DNA of 24,855 bases from an uncultured Phenylobacterium sp. (GTDB taxonomy: Bacteria; Pseudomonadota; Alphaproteobacteria; Caulobacterales; Caulobacteraceae), in assembly GCA_945952355.1 (NCBI GenBank), contig CAMFIW010000002.1, positions 1-24,855 on the forward strand. Reading direction: 5' to 3'. This document shows, one piece after another, positions 1-7,340 of the stretch (its first letter is position 1; every line of letters starts with the position of its first letter). A program made the translations under genes and the position numbers. The notes below the pieces were generated by a model that was not told the DNA's origin, searched no databases, and saw only the letters and a program-made list of their open reading frames with translations.

Positions 1-57
1 CCACCAAGATCTACACACAGCACATCGTCGGCAGCGTCAGATGTGTATAAGCGACAA
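1..57 (+). other. Illumina Nextera P5 adapter and mosaic end (artificial sequence)
   Basis: This is sequencing-library sequence, not genome. Bases 1-16 match the end of the P5 primer (CCACCGAGATCTACAC) with one mismatch at base 6. Bases 17-24 sit where the 8-base i5 index belongs. Bases 25-38 equal the Nextera read-1 segment TCGTCGGCAGCGTC. Bases 39-57 match the 19-base Tn5 mosaic end with mismatches at 52 and 57. The hslU reading frame can be followed only from about base 58. Any ORF starting inside this stretch, for example at base 41, is an artefact. Bases immediately after 57 may also be unreliable. Confidence 0.96.
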
Positions 58-752
58 GCGCAACCGCCGGCGCCGACGCCGCGTGGACGCCGCTGATCGC
101 GGAGGAAGGCGACAAACTGGTCGACCAGGAGGCCCTGACCCAGGAGGCGCTGGAGCTGGCCGAGAACAACGGCATCGTGTTCCTGGACGAGATCGACAAG
201 GTGGCCAGCCGCTCGGAGCGGGCGGGCGCCGACGTGTCCCGCGAGGGGGTGCAGCGCGATCTGCTGCCGCTGATCGAAGGGACCACGGTCTCGACCAAGT
301 ACGGGCCGGTGAAGACCGATCACATCCTGTTCATCGCCTCGGGCGCCTTCCATGTGGCCAAGCCCTCGGACCTGTTGCCCGAGCTGCAGGGGCGGCTTCC
401 CATCCGGGTGGAGCTGAAGGCGCTGACCCGCGACGACTTCCGCCGCATCCTGACCGAGCCGGAGGCGAACCTGATCCGCCAGCACCAGGCGCTTCTGGCC
501 ACAGAGGGCGTGACCCTGGTCTTCACCGAGGACGCCATCGACGCCCTGGCCGACGCCGCGGTGACGGTGAACGGGGCGGTGGAGAACATCGGCGCAAGGC
601 GGCTGCAGACCGTGCTGGAAAAGGTGCTGGAGGAGGTGAGCTTCACCGCCGCCGACCGCGACGGCGAGACGGTGAGCGTCGACGGCGCCTATGTGCGCGA
701 GCGCGTCGGGGCCCTGGCCAACAATACCGACCTGTCGCGGTTCATTCTCTAG
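58..752 (+). CDS. hslU: ATP-dependent protease ATPase subunit HslU, C-terminal part (5' truncated)
   Basis: HslU is the AAA+ unfoldase that feeds substrates into the HslV peptidase in the cytoplasm. About 230 residues are present, against roughly 430-440 in the family; the N-terminal half with the Walker A motif is cut off by the contig end and adapter. The visible part starts in the intermediate domain and carries the Walker B block [10 protein letters not shown]. It then has the diagnostic strings [46 protein letters not shown] and [12 protein letters not shown], and the C-terminal tail LSRFIL, which in HslU inserts into HslV. Its TAG stop lies inside a CTAG that also supplies the stop of the convergent DUF2244 gene. 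hslV would be expected just off the left edge. Truncation is an assembly effect, not a pseudogene. Confidence 0.96.
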
Positions 753-1225
753 GTGAAGCGGGGCCGGCGGGCCTCGCGGATGGCGTCTTCGAGAGCGCGA
801 GCGAAGTCGGCGCGTTCGGCCGGGCTGAGGGCGCGGGCGACAGGAGCTTCCTTGCCGGAGAGGGCGAGGCGCAGGTCGACGGCGCGATCGTCCTCGGTGA
901 GTAGGGACACGCGAGTGAAGGCGGTGGGGCTCTCCCAGACCACGGTCGATAGCTTGGGCGTCTCGCGGGTGACGCGGACGCTGCGGTCGGTGACGCGAAT
1001 CCGCTCGATCTGGCGGGCGGCGGCGAAGCTCGCCAGGAACGCCACGATCACGGCCAGGACGTCGGCGCCCAGGAAGAACGGCACGAGATAGGCGCCCATG
1101 GCCACGAACACAGCCGCCGAGGCGCAGTTGAGCGCCGTGACGATGCAGATCAGCGTGATGAAGCCGCGCTCGGAGAGCGAGCGGTGGGGCCGGATCTCGG
1201 CGTCCATGAAGAGGGTGTCGTCCAT
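749..1225 (-). CDS. DUF2244 family membrane protein
   Basis: A 158-residue protein matching the DUF2244 family, which is common in alphaproteobacteria and has no established function. After a short N-terminal segment (ending around LSERGF) there are two hydrophobic helices at about residues 22-47 and 48-70, separated by a small turn. A soluble domain with the block [14 protein letters not shown] and a conserved Trp (VVWESP) follows, and the C-terminus is charged and helical. The start chosen is the ATG at 1225; the reading frame stays open further upstream only because it runs antisense through nth. The gene is divergent from nth with 57 bp between the starts, so both promoters must be in that short gap. 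It is convergent with hslU and the two stop codons overlap. The family call is from recalled sequence patterns; the two-helix topology is read directly. Confidence 0.85.
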   Translation of the reverse strand: MDDTLFMDAEIRPHRSLSERGFITLICIVTALNCASAAVFVAMGAYLVPFFLGADVLAVIVAFLASFAAARQIERIRVTDRSVRVTRETPKLSTVVWESPTAFTRVSLLTEDDRAVDLRLALSGKEAPVARALSPAERADFARALEDAIREARRPRFT

Positions 1226-1282
1226 CGGCGAGCCGCCTTGGGGGAGTTGCGACGCGGCCAGAGCTACGCCAAACCACGGTCC

Positions 1283-1975
1283 ATGGCCAGACCCGCGAAG
1301 ACCGCCGCTAAGTCCCGTCAGCGCCGCAAGCTGAAGCCGGCGGAGGCCGCGCGGATCGAGGAGATCTTCCACCGGTTCCTGGCGTCGAGCGACGATCCGC
1401 GCACCGAGCTCGACTATGACAGCCCCTATACGCTGGTGACCGCGGTGGCCCTGTCGGCCCAGGCGACCGATGTCAGCGTGAACAAGGCGACGGCCAAGCT
1501 GTTCAAGGTCGCCGACACGCCGCAGAAGATGCTGGCGCTCGGGGAGGAAGGCCTGATCCCCTACATCGCCTCGATCGGGCTCTACCGGACCAAGGCCAAG
1601 AACGTCATCGCCGCGGCGAAGATCCTCGTCGACCAGTACGGCGGCGAAGTGCCGCTGGAGCGCCAGGCGCTGATGGCCCTCCCCGGGGTGGGTCGCAAGA
1701 CCGCCAGCGTGGTCCTGAACGAACTGCGGATCGAGCCGGCCATCGCGGTGGACACCCATGTTTTCCGCGTCTCGCACCGGCTCGCCCTGTCGAGCGGCAA
1801 GACGCCGGACCAGGTGGAGGCCGACCTGATGGCCATCGTGCCGGAGCCCTACCTGACCCGCGCCCATCACTGGCTGATCCTGCACGGCCGCTACACTTGC
1901 ATGGCGCGACGGCCGAAATGCGAGGACTGCGTGGTGGGCGACCTGTGTCCGTCGCGGAAGCTGTTCGTGAAATAG
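1283..1975 (+). CDS. nth: endonuclease III (DNA glycosylase/AP lyase)
   Basis: Nth removes oxidised pyrimidines from DNA and cleaves the resulting abasic site (base excision repair). The 230-residue protein is slightly longer than E. coli Nth (211) because of a basic N-terminal tail. The helix-hairpin-helix is LPGVGRKTASVVLN at residues 133-146, with the catalytic Lys at 139. The catalytic Asp is D157 in VDTHVFRVSHRL. The C-terminal 4Fe-4S loop is intact: C206-X6-C213-X2-C216-X5-C222. The ATG at 1283 was chosen because the first residues already reach past the usual family start, and the longer in-frame version would run into the divergent DUF2244 gene. All catalytic and cluster residues are present, so the enzyme should be active. 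Two palindromic repeats follow its stop codon. Confidence 0.97.
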   Translation: MARPAKTAAKSRQRRKLKPAEAARIEEIFHRFLASSDDPRTELDYDSPYTLVTAVALSAQATDVSVNKATAKLFKVADTPQKMLALGEEGLIPYIASIGLYRTKAKNVIAAAKILVDQYGGEVPLERQALMALPGVGRKTASVVLNELRIEPAIAVDTHVFRVSHRLALSSGKTPDQVEADLMAIVPEPYLTRAHHWLILHGRYTCMARRPKCEDCVVGDLCPSRKLFVK

Positions 1976-1979
1976 ATCC

Positions 1980-2091
1980 GGAACCACGAACCACACGAAC
2001 CCACACGAACAAGAGCGCGCGGAACGCGCCCTCAATCGATCCGCTGAGCTTCAGGCAGGCTGTTCGTGCTTTTCGTGTTTTTCGCGGTCCC
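1980..2091. repeat. palindromic intergenic repeat, copy 1
   Basis: The left arm begins GGAACCACGAACCACACGAA (1980-1999) and carries tandem ACACGAAC units up to about 2010. The right arm at 2061-2091 is its approximate inverse, TTCGTG...TTTTTCGCGGTCCC. The arms are imperfect inverted repeats of about 30 bp around a 50-bp unrelated core. The same arms recur at 2131-2313 and 12029-12143. The element starts five bases after the nth stop. Confidence 0.85.
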
Positions 2092-2130
2092 GACTTGCGG
2101 CCTCGACGCGTCGGAAGCGCCCGAAGACTT

Positions 2131-2313
2131 GGAACCACGAAAAACACGAAAAACACGAACGGGGTGCGGAGAGGCCGAGCCTTGGTTTGATCGCGCTTCG
2201 CGCGGGGGTTGCCGAGCCGTCTTTGCTTTCCGTGGTGGGTCTTCACGGCGGTCGAGCTGCGCGGGCCTCGCCGGGCCGGGCCGGTCGTGTGGGTTCGTGT
2301 GGTTCGTGGTTCC
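2131..2313. repeat. palindromic intergenic repeat, copy 2
   Basis: The left arm GGAACCACGAAAAACACGAA begins at 2131 and continues with another CACGAA unit to 2160. The right arm at 2284-2313 ends in GTTCGTGTGGTTCGTGGTTC. The core is longer than in the other copies (about 120 bp) and includes a CGCTTCGCGCGG string also found in copy 3. The right end directly abuts the stop codon of the cyclophilin gene at 2314. Confidence 0.85.
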
Positions 2314-3138
2314 CTATTTCCGTGGCCTCACCGGGACCTCGAGGTCGCAGATCGTGAAGTCGGCGCCCTTGGCCGCGCGGGTCCTGGCGGCGAGGCGGGC
2401 GAAGGCCGGGCTGTGCGGATCGAGAATTTCGAGGCGCGGGCGCTCCGCGGCGGGGATGTCGGCGGCGACGCGGACTTCGAGCATCTTGTCGGGCCTCGCC
2501 GGCGGCTCGCCGACCGCCATGGCCCGGATCGCGGGCAGGCCCACCACCACCTTGCCCCAGACCGTGTAGTCGCGGTCGAGCCTGCGGCTGGCGTCGCGCA
2601 TGAAGAAGATTTCCGAGTTGGAGGTGTTCGGGTCGGCCTGGCGGCCCATGCCGGCGACGCCGGGGCAATAGGCGCCCCAGGCGCGCAGGGTTCCATCCTT
2701 GGCGCGGCTCGCCTCGGTCGGCGAGACGGCGGCGACGGGCGTGGCGCCGACGAAACCTTCCTGGGCGTCGCTGGTCGTCCGCACCGGGGCGAGCGCGCCG
2801 GATGGCAGCTTGAAGACGAACTCCGGCGGCAGGTCCGGGTGGCTGGAAGACCCGCCGTCGCGATTGTCCGGATTGCCGGTCTGGTCGACGAAGTGGTCGA
2901 TGACCCGGTGGAAGAGCAGTCCGTCATAGACCCCCTCGCGCGCCAGGAGCTTGACCCTCGCCACGGCCTGGGGGGCGAGGTCGGGGCGCATCTCGACCAC
3001 GATGCGGCCCTGGGTGGTGTCGACCACCAGCAGGTTCTCGGGATCGATGGGGCGCCAGTGCGGCGGGGTCGCGGCCCCCATCAGGGCAGGCGCTAGGGCC
3101 AGAACGACAAAGGCGGCGGTCGGGATCTTGGACGGCAT
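2314..3138 (-). CDS. exported cyclophilin-type peptidyl-prolyl cis-trans isomerase
   Basis: This 274-residue protein should catalyse prolyl cis-trans isomerisation in the periplasm. The N-terminus is a signal peptide (MPSKIPTAAFVVLALAPALMGA, cleavage probably near residue 22-24). The cyclophilin domain starts with LLVVDTTQGRIVVEMRPDLAP at about residues 37-57. The catalytic FHR is at 76-78, with Q86 in the following segment and SNSEIFFMRD further on. The protein is longer than minimal cyclophilins because of an insert around PDNRDGGSSSHPDLPPEF and a C-terminal extension of about 50 residues ending in CDLEVPVRPRK. The ATG at 3138 was chosen over the longer in-frame ATG because it places the signal peptide at the very start. 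The family is certain; the substrate is unknown. Confidence 0.92.
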   Translation of the reverse strand: MPSKIPTAAFVVLALAPALMGAATPPHWRPIDPENLLVVDTTQGRIVVEMRPDLAPQAVARVKLLAREGVYDGLLFHRVIDHFVDQTGNPDNRDGGSSSHPDLPPEFVFKLPSGALAPVRTTSDAQEGFVGATPVAAVSPTEASRAKDGTLRAWGAYCPGVAGMGRQADPNTSNSEIFFMRDASRRLDRDYTVWGKVVVGLPAIRAMAVGEPPARPDKMLEVRVAADIPAAERPRLEILDPHSPAFARLAARTRAAKGADFTICDLEVPVRPRK

Positions 3139-3283
3139 ATGCCGACTTTGACCTCCGACCACCGCCTCCGCCAAGTCCTGGGGTGACAGGACCGGTTACC
3201 AAGCTGGGGGTTCACTACCCGCTCTTCGTGCCAGGGATTCGTCCGCGGCGCCTCATAATTTTTACCTACTGCGCAGTTTTGTC

Positions 3284-3589
3284 TCAGGTGATCCGCTTGA
3301 CGCTGGGCGGATCGCTGGACGGGAAGCTTTCTTCGAGGCCTTCATCCAGCAGCACTTCCTGGCGATCCTCGTCGTGCCGCTCGCGGATATGCCGCTCCTT
3401 TGCGGCGAGCTGATCGTGCTTTTCGTTCTCCGCGAGGGGGCGCTTTGCCTTGCGGCTGTGCGGCGCCTGGATGTGGCGGTCCTCGAGCTTCGGACGGCCC
3501 TCGACCGCGGAATCGGCGGCGGCGCCGCCCGAGCCGTGGCTGAAGGCGCGGTCCTTGTCCTTGGACTTGTCGGAATGAAGTCCGGGCAT
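3284..3589 (-). CDS. small charged hypothetical protein with C-terminal SSDPPS motif
   Basis: A 101-residue, highly hydrophilic protein rich in Lys, Asp, Glu, His and Arg, with no signal peptide or membrane segment. The central part (KAKRPLAENEKHDQLAAKERHIRERHDEDRQ) looks like a single charged helix or coiled coil. The C-terminus LLDEGLEESFPSSDPPSVKR contains a short motif, E-[ED]-[ST]-F-P-x-S-D-P-P, that I recognise as recurring at the ends of small alphaproteobacterial proteins of unknown function. The ATG at 3589 has a good Shine-Dalgarno sequence (GGAGA six bases upstream), which decides the start over the upstream in-frame Met at 3637. It stands alone between the cyclophilin gene and the DUF6886-like gene, all on the minus strand. 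No function can be assigned. Confidence 0.75.
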   Translation of the reverse strand: MPGLHSDKSKDKDRAFSHGSGGAAADSAVEGRPKLEDRHIQAPHSRKAKRPLAENEKHDQLAAKERHIRERHDEDRQEVLLDEGLEESFPSSDPPSVKRIT

Positions 3590-3665
3590 GGGATGTCTCC
3601 ATCTGGCGCGGCCGGTCGCCGCGTCTGACCCCATCAACGCGTCGCGCGCGGCCGGGTTTCCGGGT

Positions 3666-4196
3666 TCAGGCCCATCCCTGGGCGTTGCGCAGGCGGATGC
3701 CGCTGGCGTGCAGGCTGGTGGACCAGACCTCCCTGAGCGGCGCCAGGCTGTCCATCGCGATCACGGCCGCACCCTGGGCGGCCAGGGCTGCGGGGAGATC
3801 GGTCACGGTCTCCAGGGCGAGCGGCTCGACCGTCTCGCGGGCGACCCACATGCCGGCGTCGTCGAGGCTCTCGAAAAGCGGGGGCGGCAGCTCGTATCGG
3901 TGGATGGCGGCGGCGGCCAGCCGCTCCAGCCAGGCGGCCTCGACATGGACGGCCCAACGCGCGCCATCGGGCAGGTAGCGGGCGCGGTCGGCGTCAGTGG
4001 TGTCGGCCTTGGCTCGCAGCAGGATGCGCGGGCAGTCGCGAGGGAACAGGTACATGGCCTGCCACTCCTCCTCGATCGCCCAGACCAGGGGGCCGTTCAG
4101 CCAGTCCATGCCGGGCGCGCGATCGGCGGGCATGCGGACGGGCCGCGGTACGAACCGGGCGATGCCCGGATCCTCGCTGAAGTGGAACAGCCGCAT
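3666..4196 (-). CDS. DUF6886-like conserved hypothetical protein
   Basis: A 176-residue soluble protein starting MRLFHFSEDPGIARFVPRP, with VWAIEEEWQAMYLFPRDCPR in the middle and a C-terminal WSTSLHASGIRLRNAQGW. This pattern matches a conserved bacterial family of unknown function that I recall as DUF6886. The N-terminal HFSEDP plus RFVPRP arrangement resembles small proteins that handle an R-x-H-ligand pocket, but no catalytic assignment is possible. The start at 4196 is the only ATG consistent with the family N-terminus. No strong ribosome site is visible upstream; the next 100 bases hold the inverted-repeat element at 4214-4297, which would lie in its 5' region. Confidence 0.75.
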   Translation of the reverse strand: MRLFHFSEDPGIARFVPRPVRMPADRAPGMDWLNGPLVWAIEEEWQAMYLFPRDCPRILLRAKADTTDADRARYLPDGARWAVHVEAAWLERLAAAAIHRYELPPPLFESLDDAGMWVARETVEPLALETVTDLPAALAAQGAAVIAMDSLAPLREVWSTSLHASGIRLRNAQGWA

Positions 4197-4312
4197 GGGA
4201 CGCCAACGACGCTATTTCGGGGACAGGTTGAATATCTCAGAAACGATGCCCGGCTGGCGTCCTCGCGACCACGAGATATTCAACCTGTCCCCGAAATGGC
4301 CCGGCCGCATGG
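4190..4312. repeat. 9-bp direct repeats flanking the inverted-repeat element
   Basis: GCCGCATGG occurs at 4190-4198 and again at 4304-4312, on either side of the perfect inverted repeat. This could be a target-site duplication, but the repeats are 15 and 6 bases away from the arms and the left copy includes the start codon of the 3666-4196 gene, so chance is also possible. Confidence 0.4.
4214..4297. repeat. perfect 25-bp inverted repeat (REP/MITE-like hairpin)
   Basis: The left arm at 4214-4238 begins ATTTCGGGGACAGGTTGAAT. The right arm at 4273-4297 is its exact reverse complement. The loop is 34 bp. There is no T-run after it, so it is not a classical terminator, and it lies between two divergent genes rather than at a 3' end. 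The GGGGACAG...CTGTCCCC ends are of the kind seen in palindromic elements mobilised by REP-associated tyrosine transposases, but no transposase is present in the window. Confidence 0.85.
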
Positions 4313-4322
4313 CGAGACCTCC

Positions 4323-4350
4323 GCGCCGCGTTGCCCCGGCGCCGCTTTTT
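4323..4350 (+). terminator. terminator-like hairpin with T5 in the leader of the adenosine kinase-his operon
   Basis: GCGCCG (4323-4328) can pair with CGGCGC (4337-4342) around an 8-base loop, followed after three bases by TTTTT at 4346-4350. It ends 46 bases before the adenosine kinase start and has no upstream plus-strand gene to terminate. It may be a leader hairpin or chance in GC-rich DNA. A weak promoter-like TTGCCC (4331) to TATAGC (4352) pair overlaps it. Confidence 0.3.
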
Positions 4351-4396
4351 CTATAGCAAGCCGCGCGAAACCTTCGCGAAAGCCGCCTCTCCCCTC

Positions 4397-5386
4397 ATGC
4401 CCGAACTCTACGACGTCGCCGCGATCGGCAACGCCATCGTCGACGTGATCGCCCCGGCCGACGACGCCTTCCTGTCCGCGCACGGACTGGACAAGGGCGC
4501 GATGATGCTGGTGGACGAGGCCCGCAGCGCCGAACTCTACGCCCACATGCAGCCGGGTCTGGAGACGTCGGGCGGTTCGGCCGGCAACACCATCGCCGGC
4601 GTGGCGAGCTTCGGCGGACGCGCGGCCTATCTGGGCAAGGTGGCTAAGGATCAACTGGGCGAGGTGTTCGCCCACGATATGCGCGCCATCGGCGCCCATT
4701 TCGACACCGCCCCGCTGGTCGGCGGTCCGGCCACCGCGCGCAGCCTGATCAACGTGACGCCCGAGGGCGAGCGGACCATGTGCACCTTCCTGGGCGCCTC
4801 GACCGAGTTCACGCCCCAGGACGTCGACGCCGCGGTGATCGAGGGCGCCAAGATCGTCTATCTGGAAGGTTATCTTTTCGACGCCGAGGCGGCGCGGCGC
4901 GCCTTCGCCAAGACGGCCGGCCTGGCGCGGGCTTCGGGCCGCTTGGTGGCGCTGACCCTGTCGGACGGCTTCGTGGTGGAGCGCCATCGCGAAGGATTGC
5001 TCGCTTTCCTCGAGCACCAGGTCGACCTGGTGTTCGCCAACGACACCGAGGCGATGAGCCTGTTTCAGACCACCGACTTCGACGCCGCGCTCGACGCGCT
5101 GCGCTCGCGGGTGAAGCTCTGCGCCGTGACCAAGGGCGCCCAGGGCTCGGTGATCGCCGCCGGCGCCGAAACCTTCGCCGTTTCCGCCTATCCGGTGGAG
5201 AAAGTCGTGGACACGACCGGCGCGGGCGACCAATACGCGGCCGGGTTCATGTTCGGCCTCGCCACCGGCCGGCCGCTCAATGTCTGCGGCCAGCTGGGCA
5301 GCCTGGCGGCCGCCGAGGTGATCTCGCACTACGGCCCCCGGCCCCAGGTCCGCCTGGCCGAGCTGGCGGCGAAAAAGGGACTCTGA
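4397..5386 (+). CDS. adenosine kinase (PfkB family)
   Basis: A 329-residue PfkB/ribokinase-type sugar kinase with the features of bacterial adenosine kinases, which phosphorylate adenosine to AMP with ATP. The N-terminal block [15 protein letters not shown] binds the nucleoside. The glycine signature [17 protein letters not shown] is at residues 58-74. The second signature [18 protein letters not shown] is at 270-287, with the catalytic base D278 and the anion hole TGAGD. The ATG at 4397 fits the family N-terminus (MPELYDV); a longer in-frame start at 4331 would add a basic non-conserved tail. It ends two bases before hisB and so is translated from the same message as the histidine genes. Other PfkB kinases cannot be excluded by sequence alone, but adenosine kinase is the best match. 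Confidence 0.88.
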   Translation: MPELYDVAAIGNAIVDVIAPADDAFLSAHGLDKGAMMLVDEARSAELYAHMQPGLETSGGSAGNTIAGVASFGGRAAYLGKVAKDQLGEVFAHDMRAIGAHFDTAPLVGGPATARSLINVTPEGERTMCTFLGASTEFTPQDVDAAVIEGAKIVYLEGYLFDAEAARRAFAKTAGLARASGRLVALTLSDGFVVERHREGLLAFLEHQVDLVFANDTEAMSLFQTTDFDAALDALRSRVKLCAVTKGAQGSVIAAGAETFAVSAYPVEKVVDTTGAGDQYAAGFMFGLATGRPLNVCGQLGSLAAAEVISHYGPRPQVRLAELAAKKGL

Positions 5387-5388
5387 GC

Positions 5389-5979
5389 ATGGCCCGCACG
5401 GCCGAAGTCGTCCGCAACACCAAGGAAACGCAGATCGAGGTGAGCCTCGACCTGGACGGGACCGGCGTTTCCGACGTCTCGACCGGGGTGGGCTTCTTCG
5501 ACCACATGCTGGACAGCTTCGCCCGCCACGGGGGCATCGACCTGAAGGTCAAGACGGTCGGCGACCTGCACATCGACTTCCACCACACGGTGGAAGACAC
5601 CGGCATCGTCATCGGCCAGGCGGTGAACAAGGCGCTGGACGGCTTCAAGGGCATCCGCCGCTTCGGCCACGCCTATGTGCCGATGGACGAGACCCTGACG
5701 CGGTGCGCCATCGACCTGTCGAACCGGCCCTACCTGATCTGGAAGGTGGCGTTCAAGACGCCGAAAGTCGGCGAGATGGACACCGAGCTGTTCAAGGAAT
5801 TCCACCACGCCTTCGCCATGAACTGCGGCGCCTGCGTGCACCTGGAGACCCTGTACGGGGACAACAGCCACCACATCGCCGAGAGCGGTTTCAAGGCGCT
5901 CGCCAGAGCGCTGCGCGCGGCGGTGGAGCTGGACCCAAAGACCCACGGCCACGCCCCCTCCACCAAGGGCGTGCTCTAG
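5389..5979 (+). CDS. hisB: imidazoleglycerol-phosphate dehydratase
   Basis: HisB dehydrates imidazole glycerol phosphate to imidazole acetol phosphate, the sixth step of histidine synthesis, in the cytoplasm. The 196-residue protein is the monofunctional form, without the N-terminal phosphatase domain of the E. coli enzyme. The metal-binding His-rich motifs are intact: [33 protein letters not shown] and [18 protein letters not shown]. The ATG at 5389 follows the adenosine kinase stop after only two bases, and hisH starts nine bases after the hisB stop. A separate histidinol-phosphatase would be needed elsewhere in the genome. Confidence 0.97.
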   Translation: MARTAEVVRNTKETQIEVSLDLDGTGVSDVSTGVGFFDHMLDSFARHGGIDLKVKTVGDLHIDFHHTVEDTGIVIGQAVNKALDGFKGIRRFGHAYVPMDETLTRCAIDLSNRPYLIWKVAFKTPKVGEMDTELFKEFHHAFAMNCGACVHLETLYGDNSHHIAESGFKALARALRAAVELDPKTHGHAPSTKGVL

Positions 5980-5988
5980 GATCATCCC

Positions 5989-6621
5989 ATGCAGAGCGTC
6001 GCCCTGATCGACTACGGGTCGGGCAACCTTCGCTCGGCCGAAAAGGCCCTCATCCGCGCGGCCAATGGCGCCGCGGAGATCAAGGTCACCTGCGCGCCGG
6101 AGGAGATCCTGGCCGCCGACCGCATCGTGCTGCCGGGCGTCGGCGCCTTCGCCGCCTGCATGCGCGCGTTCCAGGCCCGGCCGGGGCTGGAGGAGGCGCT
6201 GAACGAGGCGGTGCGGAAGGGCGGCAAGCCGTTCCTGGGCATCTGCGTCGGCATGCAGCTGGTCGCCACCCGCGGCCTGGAGTTCGGCGAGACCAAGGGG
6301 CTCGACTGGATCGCCGGCGACGTGAAGCGGATCGAACCCACCGACCCGCTGGCCAAGGTTCCGCACATGGGCTGGAACAGCCTGATCGACCCGCATGGGC
6401 CCGCGCCTATCGCCGGGATCGGCGCAGCCCCGATGTACTTCACCCACTCGTTCGCCTTCTTCCCGACGGACGAGGCCGACGTCGCCGCCTGGGTCGACCA
6501 TGGCGGCAGGTTTCCCGCGGCGGTCGCCAAGGCCAATGTCGCGGGCGTACAATTCCACCCTGAAAAGTCGCAGAGCGCCGGGCTTGCCCTCCTGGCGCGG
6601 TTCCTGGAGTGGCGACCGTGA
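5989..6621 (+). CDS. hisH: imidazole glycerol phosphate synthase, glutamine amidotransferase subunit
   Basis: HisH hydrolyses glutamine and channels ammonia to HisF, with which it forms the IGP synthase heterodimer. The 210-residue class I amidotransferase has the full triad: the nucleophile C86 in FLGICVGMQL, H190 and E192 in VQFHPEKSQ. The N-terminus IDYGSGNLRS and the oxyanion region LPGVGAF (residues 48-54) are standard. It lies nine bases after hisB. Its TGA stop overlaps the GTG start of hisA (GTGA), which suggests translational coupling. Confidence 0.97.
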   Translation: MQSVALIDYGSGNLRSAEKALIRAANGAAEIKVTCAPEEILAADRIVLPGVGAFAACMRAFQARPGLEEALNEAVRKGGKPFLGICVGMQLVATRGLEFGETKGLDWIAGDVKRIEPTDPLAKVPHMGWNSLIDPHGPAPIAGIGAAPMYFTHSFAFFPTDEADVAAWVDHGGRFPAAVAKANVAGVQFHPEKSQSAGLALLARFLEWRP

Positions 6622-7340
6622 TCCTCTATCCCGCCATCGACCTGAAGGACGGCCAGTGCGTGCGTGTCCTGCAAGGCGACCTCGACAAGGCGACCGTGTT
6701 CAACAACTCGCCGGGCGACCAGGCGCGCCGATGGGCCGATGACGGCTTCCATTGGATTCATGTGGTCGACCTGAACGGGGCGGTGCAGGGCCAGGCGGTC
6801 AATGGCGCTGCCGTCGAGGCGATCCTCGAGGCCGTGAGCGTGCCGGTGCAGCTCGGCGGCGGCATCCGGTCTCTCGCGGACGTCGAGCGTTGGATCGAGG
6901 CGGGCGTCAGCAGGGTGATCCTGGGCACGGTGGCGGTGACCGAGCCACAGATCGTGCGCGAGGCCGCGCGGCTGTGGCCCGAGCAGATCGCCGTCAGCGT
7001 TGACGTGCGCGGCGGCAAGGTCGCGACCCAGGGCTGGACCGAGAGTTCGGACCTGGACGCCGTGACGGTGGCCAAGCGGTTCGAGGACGTGGGCGTCGGC
7101 GCCCTGATCATTACCGACATCGACCGTGACGGCACGGTAATGGGCTTCAATGTCGACGCCTTCGGGGCCATCGCCGACGCGGTGGCGATCCCGGTGATCG
7201 CCGCTGGCGGCCTGGCCAGCGTGGACGACATCATCAAGCTGAAGGCGCGCAAGGGCACGCCGATCGCCGGCGCCGTCCTGGGCCGGGCGCTCTACAACGG
7301 GGCGATCACCGCCGAGGAAGCCCTGAAGGTGGCGGCGTGA
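6618..7340 (+). CDS. hisA: phosphoribosylformimino-5-aminoimidazole carboxamide ribotide isomerase
   Basis: HisA performs the Amadori isomerisation of ProFAR to PRFAR. It is a 240-residue (beta/alpha)8 barrel with the catalytic pair D8 (YPAIDLKDG) and D129 ([14 protein letters not shown]), and the phosphate-binding loops QLGGGIR and AAGGLAS. I chose the GTG at 6618, which overlaps the hisH stop as GTGA. This gives the family-typical N-terminus [12 protein letters not shown] and has GGAG eight bases upstream. An alternative GTG at 6609 would add three residues and lacks a ribosome site. The end overlaps hisF, again as GTGA. Confidence 0.96.
   Translation: MILYPAIDLKDGQCVRVLQGDLDKATVFNNSPGDQARRWADDGFHWIHVVDLNGAVQGQAVNGAAVEAILEAVSVPVQLGGGIRSLADVERWIEAGVSRVILGTVAVTEPQIVREAARLWPEQIAVSVDVRGGKVATQGWTESSDLDAVTVAKRFEDVGVGALIITDIDRDGTVMGFNVDAFGAIADAVAIPVIAAGGLASVDDIIKLKARKGTPIAGAVLGRALYNGAITAEEALKVAA

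Larger units (their letters stand above)
1976..2313. other. 338-bp intergenic gap filled by two palindromic repeat copies
   Basis: No credible gene lies between the nth stop and the cyclophilin stop. The gap is almost completely occupied by two copies of a palindromic repeat (1980-2091 and 2131-2313), separated by 39 bp. Both flanking genes end here (convergent), so the repeats sit in a double 3'-end region. Short ORFs across it have no recognisable domain and are built from the repeat arms. Confidence 0.8.

Noticed and set aside
41..904. 287-residue arginine-rich ORF from base 41 on the plus strand
   Set aside because: It starts inside the adapter and is an out-of-frame shadow of hslU; its composition (Arg/Gly-rich) is typical of shifted frames in GC-rich genes.
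1226..2035. In-frame upstream part of the long minus-strand ORF ending at 749
   Set aside because: It is antisense to nth and has no family signal; only the part from the ATG at 1225 is the DUF2244 protein.
1980..2160. Short tandem CACGAA units considered as a CRISPR array
   Set aside because: Units are 9-10 bases, imperfect, without spacers of constant length, and are arranged as arms of a palindrome.
6609..6617. Upstream GTG start for hisA
   Set aside because: No ribosome site precedes it, and the GTG at 6618 gives the conserved N-terminus and the same GTGA overlap as the next gene pair.
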